Shown: positions 11,781-24,140, counted from the stretch's first letter. The stretch: 64,000 nt of DNA from Amborella trichopoda (GCF_000471905.2 NW_006499973.1:5657685-5721684), one strand, 5' to 3'. Notes: generated by a model not told the origin, from the letters alone. Translations and numbers: made by a program.

Positions 11781-13090
11781 TGTAGACACCTCATTTTAAA
11801 ATTGTCCAATTCTACTATTTCTGAACCCTTGGGACCATATTATCCAAGTAAACCCAAAATCCATAATTCATAGACCAGTGACACGGAACCAGTCTGCTTG
11901 CCTGAAACCTAGTTTTGACCCAGATTTCTGTAAACGCCCTGTTTTACCAAAACAATCATTAAAAATAGTAAATGAATATGTTTTGATCCAAATTTTCTCT
12001 GAGAGCTTCATAAGAGGCTAAGGAAAACACCCAAAGTGAAAAAAGGAAATTTGGATAGGTTTTGATTTGGGCAACACTAATCGTGTCGCCCAGCCTAAAC
12101 TGGGCGACACTACCAGTGTCACCCATGTCAGTCCAATAAATGTCCTGTTTTACCAAAACAATCATTAAAAATAGTAAAAAACTTTGTTTTGACCCAAATG
12201 TTTTCTGGTAGGTTCACAAGAGGATGAGAAATGAAGTCAAAGTGAAAAATATGGATTTTGACCAAGTTTGACTTGGGTGACACGGGCCGTGTCGCTCAGC
12301 CTAGACTGGCACCACTTTTTGCCCCAAATTGAGATTTTCAGTTTTTTCTGGCGACACCAGCTGTGTCGCCCAGATCTAAGACCCCTAAAACACATTTTTG
12401 ACTGAGTTTGTTGGTTGATTACGGGAAGATATTCTCCCCAACAAAATTTCCTCCCCTTTTAGCATCTTTTCGAGACTATTTAAAGGGGGACGGAGAGAGA
12501 CACATCAGAGACTTCAAAAAAAGAAATGCTAGAGAGAGAAAAACCCTAACAGATAAAAAGAAACATAAGAGATAGATATGGAAAATCTGAGGGAGTTACG
12601 GGGGAGAAAACCTTGGAAATTACGTCAGCAAGCCTTAGCCCTATGAGAGAAACCCCAGATCTACCCTTAGGACACAAAATCCCAAATCAAAACCGTCACA
12701 TCGAAGAGATTTTCTGATAAACATCTGACTCAGAGTGACAAAAGAGGACCGGTTCTGATATGGGCGAGCTCTAAAAGGCTCGGGAGCGCCGGGCCCTCCG
12801 GTCCGATTCGGCACCATTTCTTTCCTTTTCTTCTTATTTTATTATTTTAATTTTAGTTTTATCTGTTTTGTTAATTTTATTTAAGATTGCATTTTGGACA
12901 CTCTAAATCATGCTGGCTCTGCCATAAATCTGAGAATAGATCTGCTCGTTTTCGGGCAGATCTTGCCTCAGATCTGAATTTGATTTGTCCCGCTCTCTTT
13001 ACCATATTTTTTTATTTCCTTTTCATCAGTTTAAGGTGTTAAAATCGAGAGATATTCATTGGAAGATCTGTCTTATTTTCATCGCAAACA
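11781..13090 (+). repeat. 5' LTR of family-A element (1310 bp)
   Basis: Starts TGTAGACACC and ends GCAAACA, directly before the PBS, giving TG...CA termini. The same start is found at 28578 (3' LTR), and in degraded form at 42593 on the minus strand. It contains several GGGCGACAC/GTGTCGCCC dyads at 12085-12370 and a TATA-like box at 12475. Its differences from 28578-29857 are frequent, which suggests an old insertion. Confidence 0.85.
12475..12482 (+). promoter_or_regulatory. LTR TATA-like box
   Basis: TATTTAAA followed by GGGGGACGGAGAGAGA, with the expected start site near 12505. The corresponding positions of the other family-A LTRs read CCATTTAGAGGGGGAC, so this copy keeps the better box. 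Confidence 0.45.
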
Positions 13091-13093
13091 GTT

Positions 13094-13111
13094 TGGCGCC
13101 TACTGTGGGGT
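13094..13111 (+). other. Primer binding site
   Basis: TGGCGCCTACTGTGGGGT begins 3 bp after the LTR end. TGGCGCC... is the usual start of primer sites in many plant Ty3/gypsy elements. I do not assign the tRNA. An inverted PBS remnant is visible at 29860-29870. Confidence 0.75.
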
Positions 13112-14478
13112 GAATCGAGCGTGATCCTAGCATCAAAAGTTTGAAAATCTCATAATATTTTGAAACCTTTCAAAAATGTTTTAGGTATCATTTTGTGACC
13201 GTTCCCAATATTTAAGGTCAAAATAAAATATTTAAACATACAAAAAAAATATTTTTTTGTTAGATCTACATTCCCCTCCTATCGCTTTATTTTAATTTAT
13301 TTTCATAAAAACAAGTTTTATTTGATTTTTATCATTACATTAAGCTTATTTTATCAATATATACAATTAAAAAATATTAAAAAAATAAAACAAAAATATT
13401 ATTTTGGGCGACTCACCTGGTGTCGCTCAACTTAATCAAGACATTTTTTATTTTGTTTAAAATTTTTAAATATGTTCTAGGACTTCTATTTAGTATACAA
13501 AACTTCATAGCAAAATAAAAATTTTAAAAATACCAAAAAATTATTTTACTTGATACTGGTATTTCCTATCTGAACTCCCTTGTTTTCCAATTATTTTAAT
13601 TTATTTCATCAAAAACATTGTTTTTCTTGTTTCTGAAAGTTTACATTAAATTAATTTCATGAAAATACGTCATAAAATAATATAAAAATATAATAAAATA
13701 AATAAGATACATATTTGTTCTGAGCGACACATCTGGTGTCGCCCAGCTTACAAGGCTGGCACTACCTGTGTCGCTTGGGTGCTTGTGTCTCCCAACTAAC
13801 AAGTGTCATATTGTTATTAAAATTTGCAGGTCTCTTCCAGAGACTCTTAGCTGCAAGCTCACAAAATTTTAGCTTAAAATAAAAATTTTAAAAATACTAA
13901 AACAATATTTTGCTTCAGGTAAGTCTGCTCTATTCTTGACTTTCTGATTTCATTATAGTTAGTTAATTCCTGTTTTCCCTGCTTTCATCGTGCTTATTTT
14001 AGTTTTTTTTCATCAAATTTAAAAGAAAAATATATAAAAATACAAAAAGAAAAAAAAACTGATTGAGGGTTGCTTGCACCATCCCTGAACCGTGTCCCGT
14101 TCGAGTCATCCTCGACTCGGGTCATGCTCAACTTAGCACGAACTGTGCCCGGTTCATTGATTTGACCATACATTCTGAGGGGTTCGTCAGCCCTCCATCT
14201 ATATTGTTTCTCGTGCGAGTTTTACCTCAAAGTGCGCATCGCTAAGGGTTATCAGCACCAAGTGCAAACTTGTTTTCTTTCTTATTGTATGCCTGTGTAC
14301 TTGACTTTATTTTCATTTACGTGCTTCTTTACACACTCTAGCACACACCGACCGGGAATCCCAGAAAACCAAAAAATAAATTTTTCGAAAACCCCCAAAA
14401 TCGGCGTTAACGGCGTGAGGAGAACCTAACATTGAGAGCTTAGGTGGTTGGGATTCGCTTAACTTTAACTATGAGCGC
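13112..14478 (+). other. AT-rich leader of family-A element
   Basis: Untranslated leader with at least two GCGACxC...GTGTCGC dyads (about 13408-13432 and 13727-13752) and A/T runs. Only short open frames exist at 14063-14429. Nothing here is supported as a gene. Confidence 0.5.
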
Positions 14479-14677
14479 NNNNNNNNNNNNNNNNNNNNNN
14501 NNNNNNNNNNNNNNNNNNNNNNNNNNNNNNNNNNNNNNNNNNNNNNNNNNNNNNNNNNNNNNNNNNNNNNNNNNNNNNNNNNNNNNNNNNNNNNNNNNNN
14601 NNNNNNNNNNNNNNNNNNNNNNNNNNNNNNNNNNNNNNNNNNNNNNNNNNNNNNNNNNNNNNNNNNNNNNNNNNNNN
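14479..14677. other. Assembly gap (199 N)
   Basis: Run of N inside the leader. Any translated frame across it is meaningless. Confidence 0.99.
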
Positions 14678-14859
14678 ACAGGAGGCCAGGACCTATGTGA
14701 GTATCTATATCAGCCTAGCCGCATTTCAATAGTCAGAAAACCACTCTCAAGCCAAGCTTACCCATAATCAAACTAGGTCAAACGTTTTGGTGTGCTTGCT
14801 TGCTTATTTCTGATCGGTTAATCTTAGATTCTAGTCCCAACCCGCTTTTGGTTCGAGCT

Positions 14860-15300
14860 GGTGCTTCTGGGTCCAAGTCCAGGCTTGTACCCAGTCTAGC
14901 CCCGGTTAGAACCAGGTTTGGCTTGGTCCGAACCTAGGCCCCCTCTTGGTCTGACCCGAAGGCTCGTTTCAAGCTCATCTTTGATCCAGTCCAGGTCCAC
15001 ACCTGATCTGATCATTAAAACTCTCTGGGTCCGAGTCCGGGCTTGTACCTAACCTAGCTCAGGTCTGAATCTAGGCCCCCTCTTGGTTCGAGCCGAAGGC
15101 TCGTTCCAAGTTCAATCTTGATCCAGTCCGAGTTCACATCCGGTCTGAGTTTCAAGACCCTCTAGGTTCAAGTTCAAGCTTTCACTCAGCTCAGTCTAGG
15201 TCCGAACCAGGCTCACACCCAAGTCCGAACCTAGACTCATTCTTGGTCCAAGCCGAGACTCATGCACCATCTAGTATAGATTTTAGTCTAGGTTCTAGCA
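14860..15300 (+). repeat. Leader tandem repeat, ~140-160 bp period, about 3 copies
   Basis: TGGGTCCAAGTCCAGGCTTG at 14868, TGGGTCCGAGTCCGGGCTTG at 15027 and TAGGTTCAAGTTCAAGCTT at 15164 start successive copies. Each contains CCTAGGCCCCCTCTTGGTC-like and GCCGAAGGCTCG-like words. It lies just upstream of gag, a place where Tat-type elements can hold an extra ORF or repeats. Confidence 0.75.
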
Positions 15301-15493
15301 TAGGTCTTAGCTTAGAGTTACCTCTAAAGCTAAGCTAGGCTTACCCTAGTTCAAGGTCTGAATCAAAACCCATTGAATCTAGCAGGTCTAGGTTACAGTC
15401 TAGTCTTAGCCTAAGTCTCAGTTAGGTTTTTTCCCTTAGAATCAAGACTAAGTCTGCCCTAGGTCGTCTAGAACCCCGCCAAAAGCAATCACC

Positions 15494-17155
15494 ATGTCAG
15501 TCACTCAAGGCGACTATGATGATCACTCCACGGCCGACTGTAAGCCTAACCTGCCTAAACCTAAGGACTAGTATGCTGCAATCCCTTCGAATTATCAACA
15601 AACCTTAGGCGGCCAATCCATTATCCAACACCCAGGTCTTCAGTTAGAGACAGAGTCCCAAGCATCCACTCCTAATCCTGAAATTAGTGTGTTCCGAAAG
15701 GTTGGTTTAGCCCGAAAAACTCTAAATAGTCAAGGGGTCTGACCTGGAGACCTCTTACTGGGGACTTTAGACAACCAAAGTGGAAGTCGAGTGAGGGAAG
15801 AAATCCACGCAACATCCAACCTCAATTCTCGTAACTTGAACCCAGATAACCCCGAGGTCCAGTGATCTCAAGATCAAGACCCACCTAGGTATAGGGTATC
15901 CAACCCTATCTCGAGTCGTCATAGTACAACTCATGATGTCCTGAACATTGTACGAGGCAGAGGTGTCGACCCAAACCAACCCCTAGGTGAGACAAGTGTC
16001 CAAGCTGCTCTCAAAAGTCTAGTTGACCTAGGATACACTGTTCATGCCCCAGCTTACGGGTCAATGCCAAACCAACTTAGTGGTATAGGTTAACCCTTAG
16101 CACAACCGAGTCAGTCGATTCTTCAATCTGTCCCTCTAGTTCATCTGATCCGACAAACCGTACAATTTCCACAACCAATGGCGACACCCAAGGGTCAGTA
16201 CGCACCTCAGACGCAAGTGTATCAAACCACCCCGGTGACTGTGGCTCATCAATCTCAGGCCCATGCAGGGCAACGTATACCCCAAATCTCAACTCATTAG
16301 TCCATGCTTGGGAACCCGCCGATCAGTTGGCCTACTATCATGCCGAACACCCAACAAGAAGGAACTTTAAAAGCAATGCATGATATGCTCGTAAGAATGA
16401 GAATACATGATATTCTGCCCCCAAAGGCTTATGTTCAAGAGACCCTTGAAGGCATGGAAGACCTTCCCCTAGGATTTGTTGTCCCAGAATTTAAGAATAA
16501 GTTTAATGAGAAGAGCGATCCAGATGCTCACGTCAACGTGTATCTCCTCTCCGTGAGAGCTTTGAGAGAAAGGCTAAATCAACTGAAGGCCATATTTTCG
16601 CAAACATTGTCTAGTGAGGCTCTGAACTGACATCGAAGAATGATGTGTACTCAATCGTACATTGCTCCAGATGAAATGTTCAATCTCTTCATCTCTCACA
16701 ACCACGGGTCGACACCAAGATCTCTCTCCCTAGGCGAGCTTAGTGCAACGAAGCAAAATCAAGGACAATCCTTCGAGGACTTGATCCGTCGATTCCGTGA
16801 GGCAGAAATTCGGGTTGTAGAATGCCCACTGATGGACCCAGCCAAAATAACTATGGCCATGGATATTGCCGCTCCCAAATACAGAACCGTTTTCTGCCAA
16901 GGTCTTATTCCCCACTCCTTCAACCCCATGATCGAGCGGGTGGTGCGACATGAAAGGGCAAGAGGGACACCCCTCAGCGTCAGGCCCGACAATAAACCAA
17001 TAGCGACTCCCCAAAATAAGATAAAAAACAATAACAAGGGGAAGGCTTCCGATCAGGTTAATGAGAATGTCGTTAACGGACCGGCTCAAGGTTCAACTAC
17101 TCAGCACAATAATCAAAACCAGAACCAAAGGGGTCAGCCTAGAGCTAACACTTGA
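15494..17155 (+). pseudogene. gag capsid-like polyprotein, Ty3/gypsy (multiple in-frame stops)
   Basis: One frame from ATG 15494 to the TGA at 17153-17155 holds the whole gag, interrupted by TAG, TGA, TGA, TAA, TAG and TGA stops without any shift. The N-terminal third is Pro/Gln-rich and disordered. From about 16400 it reads as a retrotransposon capsid (FVVPEFKNKFNEKSDPDAH, then GELSATKQNQGQSFEDLIRRF, MAMDIAAPKYRT). The capsid assembles the virus-like particle around element RNA. Several stops can be explained as C-to-T changes in CGA or CAG codons. That pattern fits cytosine-methylation decay but is inference. Confidence 0.85.
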
Positions 17156-17202
17156 AATAATAACCAAAGGCGAGAGGATAATTTCACTCTCTCAAAGACC
17201 CA

Positions 17203-17610
17203 TTGGAAAAAGTGATGGAATTGCTCCTAGCTAGAAACATGGTTTATCTCCTGCCACCAACTGAACCACCATTTCAAGTCACGAATAAGAGTAAGTGGTG
17301 CAAATCGCATCACAACCATGCCCATGACACCCAAAATTGCATGTATTTGAAACGAGTGATTCAAGGGTTAATCAGTAGGGTGGATATCAATGTCGCACCT
17401 AGAAATCAACTCGTTGAAGAGCCTAATGAAAAGCTAGGTATCTTCATAAACCCTCTCCCTAAGAATATGGTCATAACGATCGAAAAATTGGGAGCTCAAG
17501 ACAACGCAAAAGAGAACGTTGTCATTCACATGATTGAGAGTGGAGACAAAGAAGATGATCCTAGCCAATTCATATTTGCTTGTGATCATCACTTTCAAAA
17601 GCCGAAGTAG
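17203..17610 (+). pseudogene. gag C-terminal zinc-knuckle-like segment
   Basis: After a frame change relative to the capsid frame, this 135-codon frame carries WCKSHHNHAHDTQNC followed by MYLKRVIQGLISRV. That is the variant knuckle (C-x3-H...H-x4-C) seen in Tat/Athila-type gag proteins, where it binds RNA in the particle. Family members normally have this fused to the capsid, so the shift near 17155-17203 is a lesion. Confidence 0.75.
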
Positions 17611-17703
17611 ATCTTTTGAGCCTTTTAAGAGGAAACCCTTCATCTCCAAACCTCGACAACCTTCCCAAATGGGTTCAATACGATGAAGATGACACATTAA
17701 AGA

Positions 17704-18480
17704 TTGATATGGTTAGTACTAATGACAAGGCACACCCCGAAATCTCCCATTACGCTTGTTAGGGCTGACCCTATTGAGCTTCAAGCTGGCGAGGTTGATT
17801 CCCTAACTCGAAGGGGCATAGTGTTCAAACCCGTTCAATTAATGGCCAACACTCTCGATGAAGGGATGAGAAACTCCTCAAGAGCTAGACAATCAACAGG
17901 GGTTGTAGATCACGAGCCGAACAAGGAAATTCAAGGATCTACAAGCACCTACAATCTACCGACTCATCTTGGGAAGATCCAGGCTCAAATCTCCTTGTGG
18001 GAGCTACTCGCCAACTCATCAGCACACAGGGCCCAAATAGAAAAGGTCCTCGCCAAGGCACATATCTCGAGCAACACACAGCCGGATGAGTTGTGCGGTA
18101 TGATCAACCAACTAATGGCACCAATGCCAATCGTGTTCACGGACGATGACATCTCAGTTAGCTTCAACTGCTTTCATGTCCAACCCCTGCACGTCACTGT
18201 TTTCATGCAAGGATATGAAATACGGAGGGTGCTTGTTGATAATGGGGCATACCTAAACATATGCCCTATGAAAATGTTGAAGTAGATATGAAAAATCCCA
18301 GATGACTTCGACCCATGTCAATTAACTATCGCAGCGTACGATGGGACCAAGAGACAAGCTGAAGGCTACTGTCTCTTACACTTAAGATCGACCCGATCAT
18401 CCAACTGATAAAGTTTTATGTCTTAGACATAAAACCTTCATTTAACATGCTTCTAGGAAGACAGTGGCTGCACGAAAACC
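17704..18480 (+). pseudogene. Aspartic protease domain of family-A pol
   Basis: The frame 17704-18285 ends with RRVLVDNGAYLNICPM, the active-site loop of the retropepsin. In this plant lineage DNG/DGG-type loops are common in place of DTG or DSG, so Asn is not a lesion in itself. The domain is cut by a TAG at 18283. A second frame, 18447-18689, resumes with MLLGRQWLHENLVVASTLYQ, matching the ILG(R)-W-L/I segment that follows the active site in the family. The enzyme would cleave the Gag-Pol polyprotein. A frameshift separates the halves, so this copy is inactive. Confidence 0.8.
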
Positions 18481-18689
18481 TCGTGGTCGCCTCTACGCTC
18501 TATCAATGCCTCAATCCTAGCATACATAACGAGAAGCTATTCGTAGGGGTCGAGCTTGGAGAAATCTCACTCGCTTCCTTCGAGCAAGATGATTGTGCCA
18601 CCTTACGCCTAGAGGCCGGTGACTATGCTCCTCAAATTTTGCAAACTTCTGCATCGATGGAGGACATTATCCAATATCAACATCGATAG

Positions 18690-18830
18690 GGTTTCGGGTC
18701 CCTCGAAGCTTGGCACATGCTCCTCTCCCAAGGCTTCCAACAAGGCCAAGGCTTGGGAAGTCAAAGGCAAGGCGTAACGGAGGCGATTTCTGAATCACTC
18801 CAAGCCAAAACTAAAAATGGGGATTGAAGA
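18690..18830 (+). pseudogene. G-patch-like linker between protease and RT
   Basis: Reads GFGSLEAWHMLLSQGFQQG, then QGLGSQRQGVTEAISE, after a TAG stop in the same frame as the protease C-terminal half. The G-x2-x-G-x-G-L-G-x4-G pattern resembles the G-patch found at this position in Tat-type plant elements. G-patches help RNA-binding and helicase partners; the role in the retroelement is not established by this sequence. Confidence 0.5.
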
Positions 18831-19414
18831 GGACTTAGGTGTTCTCTCACTTTATTTCAAAGTCGGATGAAGCCTTCAAGTTATCCAGGCTTTGTATCCG
18901 GAGGCATTCAAAGCCTCAATCCTCTTGATGCCCATCCTTCAAAACGGCCAAAGGTGATCCTTGATTCCCCAACAGGGAATAACTCTTCTTCCACATCTCA
19001 GCACACACAAGAACTGGGAATTGAAGACCTTTTTGCTTACCTGGATTTGAAGGTATGCACAATCGGCTCTAACACAGCCAAGCGTGCTCATCCGCCTACT
19101 CAAACTCGGGAACGGAATTGGTCGATCACTCCTCTATCTCGAGAATCATTGAAAGCATACCAGCAGCACCTCCAAGTCCCGGTGCCAAAAAACGGATAGG
19201 CACAGGGTGGCCATCTAACTACCCTGCACGTCCGGTCCCCAACATTTCTCTCCCTAGTGCCATAAGGGACACCTCTTATGACATTTCAAAACTGTGGAAA
19301 ATTGAAAACATGATAAAGTTGATAATAACGAAAAAGAATTTTCAATAATGCCTCTCACTCAAGATAGCCCAATAACGGTGCATAATACGCAAGACGATAA
19401 ATTAGACGAACAAG

Positions 19415-20470
19415 ATGAAAATCAAGAGAGTCAAGAGTCTGAAGAAATCTCTCAACCTAAGGAACTTACTTCCCATGTTGAGCAATTCAAGAACAGGTTC
19501 GATGGTGACTCAAAGAGAGAGGATTGACGAAAACCTAGGAATTGAGAAGGACTCAAGGTTAACCAAGATTGGAACCTCCTTATCTTCTGAGAAGCGAGAA
19601 AATATGATTTCCTTTCTCGAGGAATATCGCGATGCCTTCGCCTGGTCAAACAATGATATGCCAGGGCTATATCCCACATTCGTGCAACATCATCAATATT
19701 CAACGAAGGGGCGAAGCCTGTAAGGCAGAAACTCCGACGTCAAAAGATCCACCTCGAGCTCAAAATCAAAGAAGAAATCGACAAACTGCTCAAGGCGAGG
19801 TTCATTACGCCCGTTGATTATTCAGAATGATTGGCCAACATAGTGGTCATAGCCAAGAAAGACGAGAAGATCCGAGTGTGTGTCGATTACAGAGACCTCA
19901 ATAAATCATGTCCCAAAGACAATTTTCCATTACCAAACAAAGATGCCTTGGTCGACAACACTGTGGGTCACGAGATGTTATTATTCATGGACGGCTTCTC
20001 GGGTTATAACCAGATCCTCATAGCAAAAGAAGACCAAACCAAGACGTCATTCATAATGCAATGGGGAACCTACTGTTACAAAGTCATGCCCTTCAATCTT
20101 AAAAATACAGAAGCAACTTATTAATGGGCAATGAATAGCATCTTCCGTGATCTAATACACACCATTATGGAAGACTATGTCGACGACATTCTAGTCAAGT
20201 CAAAGACTAGGTCTGATTATCTCACCAATGTGAGAACCATTTTGGAAAGACTCCAGAAATATCAACTCAAACTCAATCCACAAAAATGTGTCTTTGGAGT
20301 TGAATCCAGTAAATTACTATGCTTTATAGTAAGCCAAAGAGGCATTGAGGTGGATCCATCCAAAATACAAGCCATCACTGAAATGCCTCCTCCCCGGAAC
20401 ATCAGAAAAATCTGTGGGTTTCAAGGTCGCATACAAGCCATAAGGCATTTCATTTCACACGGATAAGTGC
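19415..20470 (+). pseudogene. Reverse transcriptase domain
   Basis: Landmarks in order: FLEEYRDAFAWSNNDMPGL (about 19615-19670), ANIVVIAKKDEKIRVCVDYRD (from 19834), FMDGFSGYNQI (19987-20020), YKVMPFNLKN (20075-20105), then YVDDILVKS with the catalytic YxDD at 20176-20187. The main frame 19831-20466 has one TAA stop at 20122. The part before it is in another frame, and a G-to-A change gives TGA at the WLANIV junction (19828-19830). The enzyme would copy element RNA into cDNA. It is followed at once by RNase H. Inactive as read. Confidence 0.9.
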
Positions 20471-20579
20471 TCACCATTCAATAAACTCCTAAAGAAGGAC
20501 ACCCCATTCATATGGGACAATGAATGCCAATAAGTGTTTGAGCAAATCAAGGAGTACCTCACAAAACCTCCCATCCTTA

Positions 20580-21069
20580 GTCCTTATAGTCAAGATCCAT
20601 GTTCCTATACATGTCAGCGAAAGACAAGACTATGAGGGCAATGTTAGGACAATATAATGACCATGGAAAAGAACAAACGATATACTATAACAGCAAAACC
20701 ATAGTTGACTATGAGAGAAGAAACCCGGATGTAGAGAAACACTGCTTAGCACTTGTGTGGGCCATGCAGAAACTAAGACATTATGTCTTATCTCATTCAG
20801 TCAAGCTCATATCAAAAATTAACCCACTCAAGTACCTATTGGAGAGGCCAATCCTCAACGGACGTTTGGCGAAGTGGAGAATGCTATTGAGTAAGTTCAA
20901 GATCGAGTATGTCACTCCAAAATTGGTCAAAAGACAAGCCATAGCTGACCACTTGATGAACACGCACTGTCAGACAATATTCCCGTTAACATGGATCTCC
21001 TTGATGAGAACCTCAATTGAGGACTCGATTTGGGAGCTATACTTCAACGGTAATACGGGTCAGGTATAG
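20580..21069 (+). pseudogene. RNase H domain (first, retroviral type)
   Basis: A 156-codon open frame at 20599-21069 contains MFLYMSAKDKTMRAMLGQY, IYYNSKTIVDYERRNPDVEK, LALVWAMQKLRHYVLSH and ISKINPLKYLLERPILNGRL, the RT-connected RNase H order of plant Ty3/gypsy pol. The enzyme removes RNA from the RNA:DNA hybrid. The start is shifted from the RT frame by lesions at 20466-20599. Confidence 0.85.
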
Positions 21070-21430
21070 GAGTCATACTATGCTCACACGATAAGATTTT
21101 AATGCCAACAGCCATCATATTGAATTTCCCATGTACGAATAACGTTGCTAAATACGAAGCCTTGATAGCCAGGCTTGAGAATGCCATGAGAATGAAAATC
21201 CAGTAAATACGAGTGATTGGTGACTGCTTACTCGTCATAAACCAAGTTCAAGGGATTTAGAGGGTGGAAGAAGAATAACTCAAACCCTATAAAGAAAAGG
21301 TGGAAAAGATGATTCCACATTTTAAGAAAATCACCTTTCAGCATGTAACTAGGGAAAATAATCGGTTCACCGATACCCTTGCAACCCTTGCTTCGATAGT
21401 TGATATTCTTTCAGAAATCACCATATTGCC
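21025..21430 (+). pseudogene. Second RNase H domain (archaeal-type, Tat hallmark)
   Basis: IWELYFNGNTGQ starts a second RNase H core, with WELYFDG as the family form, so the first catalytic Asp is changed to Asn. Over the next frames come FPCTNNVAKYEALIARLE and a GDCLLVINQVQG-like segment. The end is EKMIPHFKKITFQHVTRENNRFTDTLATLAS. Two in-frame or frame lesions occur near 21069-21300. A duplicated RNase H is characteristic of the Tat group, so this is the best lineage marker in the element. Confidence 0.75.
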
Positions 21431-21699
21431 ATTCTATATCAGGAACAAACATGACCCTTCCCCACCAAGGATTGAAAAAGAAATAGAACAAGAAAATGAG
21501 AATGATGGAGAAGTGCCTCTCGTGGCTTCAAACGCGCTATTTAAAGCAAAACCATGGTGCCACGATGTTCTATCCCTGCTAAAAGATGAGTTATACCCTG
21601 AAGGAGACATCAAAAGGATAAAGAAGCCCTTCGAAGGTTTTCGATGGGATTCTTGGTAAGAGGTAACCTCATGTTCAAGAAATCCTTTGATGGCATCAT

Positions 21700-22781
21700 T
21701 TTACAGTGCCTCGATCAGCCAGAATTGACTAAGTACTGACAGAGTTGCATACTGAAGGAGGTCATTCTAGGGCAACCGCCTTAGCTCAGAAAATTAGGTG
21801 TCAATGCTATTATTAGACCATCATGGTTGAAGACTATTGGAAGTTCGTTAAGAGTTGTCCCAAATGTCAACTTTATGGAGACCTCATCCATGCACCCTCC
21901 GTATCACTCAACTCAACATCTCTCGTATGGCCCTTCGCCATGTGGGGTCTTGATATCATTGGAATGATATCACCAAATACTCAAACGACCACCGTTTTAT
22001 TTTAACGGCTACAGAATACTTCACCAAATGAGTAGAGGGCGCATCATTTGTTAAAATTGAAGACCAGCATGTTGCCCGTTTCATAAAAAACAATATCATA
22101 ATCAGATTCAGTGTTCCTGAGTCAATCATCACTGACAATGGATCAAATCTCAAAAATGAAAAGGTCACTAAGGTAGGCAAAAGGTTTGGGATAACACAAA
22201 AATTCTGCACACCGTACTACCCTCAAGGAAATGGACAAGCAGAAGCCACAAATAAAGGACTTCTCTGAATCATAGACAAAATAATAGAAGGTGGGAAAGA
22301 TTGGCACAAAGATGTAAATGACACCCTATGGTCCTACCAGACAACTGTGAAGACTCCTACTATTGATATATGGTATGGAAGCACTGCTACCTATCAAGGT
22401 TGAGATACCATCTCTCTGAGTCCTTATTCATAAAAATTCAGATGAGGAATAAAAGATCGCAGCATGAATGGCTGCCCTCATTAACTTGGATGAAAGACAA
22501 CTACAACCTACACATAATATTGTTGCCTACCAGTGTAGAACCGAGAGCATACCAAAGAAAAGTTGTTCCTCGACAGTTTAGAGAAGGAGGCATGCTACTC
22601 AAGAAAATCTTCCACACTCCTGCAAATCCACACCCTTTTAGGCAAGTTCAAACCTAATTGGGAGGGGTCATTCGTGGTTACCCAAGTGCATGCAGGCAAT
22701 TCTTATAAGATAAAAAATCAGGAGGGGTATAAACTCAATGACCCCATTAATGCAATGTATCTCAGAAAATACTACTCGTAA
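21700..22781 (+). pseudogene. Integrase
   Basis: A zinc-binding region near 21740-21870 (EGGHSRATALAQKI then FVKSCPKCQLYGD) is followed by the catalytic core. The first Asp is in WGLDIIGMIS (about 21945-21975), the second in SIITDNGSNLKNEK (about 22130-22165) and the Glu in GNGQAEATNKGLL (about 22230-22265). The C-terminal module FKPNWEGSFVVTQV lies at about 22645-22690 and ends LRKYYS at 22781. At least four stops or shifts split the ORF. The enzyme would insert the cDNA. The end marks the end of pol; the next 1.3 kb is non-coding. Confidence 0.85.
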
Positions 22782-24130
22782 CGGGCTCAAAAATGTGTTG
22801 AAAACCTACAAGGCATCATATAAAAAATAAAAAATAAAAAAACAAAAAAATGGGCATGGTGAAAACCTGAAAAGGCATCACGGGTAAAAGGAATAAAAAG
22901 ATCTCCAAGAAGGAGCTTTCGATGCAAAACACTTAAGTACAAACAAGTACTTACAAGTTTCAATAATACTGCACAAGCAGACCCTGAGAATGAAGACTCC
23001 TCTTAAACCCTACAAGTTCCCAACAGAACCAACTCAGAAAGATGTAGGAGGGTGACATGAATAGAAAATCGAAGTGATTTCGACGAACCCTGAAAAACAT
23101 CGAGACCCTCCAAGATGGAAGCCCGGCAGGAATCCAGAGGGCTCTTCATGGATCTGTGAAGCAAAGGATGAAAGCTCAAAAGGTAAAAAGACAACTTTGT
23201 GATTTCTTAGTTCTCACGATCCCACAAGAGAATCCTTTCATCATCTTCTGGTAGAATATAATAAAGAAAATGACCACCAAGGGGCCACAAGTGGCAAAAC
23301 TATAAGGCCCATCCCTTTTGAAAATGTTGTTTCAATTTGATTGTTAAAATCAACCATTTTCAAAAGCTTTCTCCTTTTATAAGGGACCTCCTCCACCACT
23401 ACAAGAGGTTAAACTATTAGTCATCTTGCCTCATTCTTGAAGCCAACTTCCTATGCCTGTTATGAAGGCTCGAAACTAGTCAAACACTCCATAGTTGTAT
23501 GAGTATAACTACCAACTACCACATATAGGAGATCGGTGAACCTTGCCAATGACTAAATTGGCTAGTCTGGAAGCGTCTTTCTCTCGACTGGATCCTTGAG
23601 GCAAGCTCATCCCTGTGTGTGCGTACGATGACCCATCGTTGGAAATTTGAAACAAAAACCCTACAACTAGGAGGCAGAGTTTGTAACAGTCAGTTTGGAA
23701 CATTTGTGCAAAGAAAGTGTTCTACTCTACTTCAACGAGTCAACTGCACACGTATAAGTTAAAAGACCCCCCAACAGGGACAAAAAAAAAAAGAGAAATC
23801 ATGCAGAAAAAAAACCAAAATTTTGGTTATCACAAAATTCTGACTTTATTCATCCGTTAAAAAATTAGCTTATTACAAGCCTTCACACCATCAAACTTGG
23901 TCCTACGAATGAAATTTCTACTATCCCAATAGACTTCAATAAAACGAAAAAGTACTAAAAATGAGAATGATCACATGATCAACTCATTTATGCCAAGAAA
24001 AAAGCAAAGAAAAGAAAATAGTTTGCCTATTCAGTCGTCAACTTTGAATCAACATCCTTCTCCTTGAGTTCCGCCACAAGGGCCACCCATCGAGCTAATT
24101 TGACTTAAGCCTCTTCGAAACTGTCAGATG
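22782..24130. other. Spacer between integrase and antisense gene
   Basis: AT-rich with no recognised protein. It includes GTGAAAACCTGAAAAGGCATCA-like duplications at 22797-22880 and a hairpin with perfect 12-bp arms CTTTTGAAAATG (23315-23326) and CATTTTCAAAAG (23355-23366). Such spacers are usual downstream of pol in Tat elements. Confidence 0.5.
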
Positions 24131-24140
24131 TGTCCTCTTC

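Noticed and set aside
14444..14767. Open frame across N-gap
   Set aside because: Mostly unknown residues; the same holds for frames across 27494-28043 and 54888-55423.
18220..18250. DNGA in the protease active site as a catalytic lesion
   Set aside because: Plant Ty3/gypsy proteases of this lineage commonly have DNG or DGG loops, so it is not by itself a defect.
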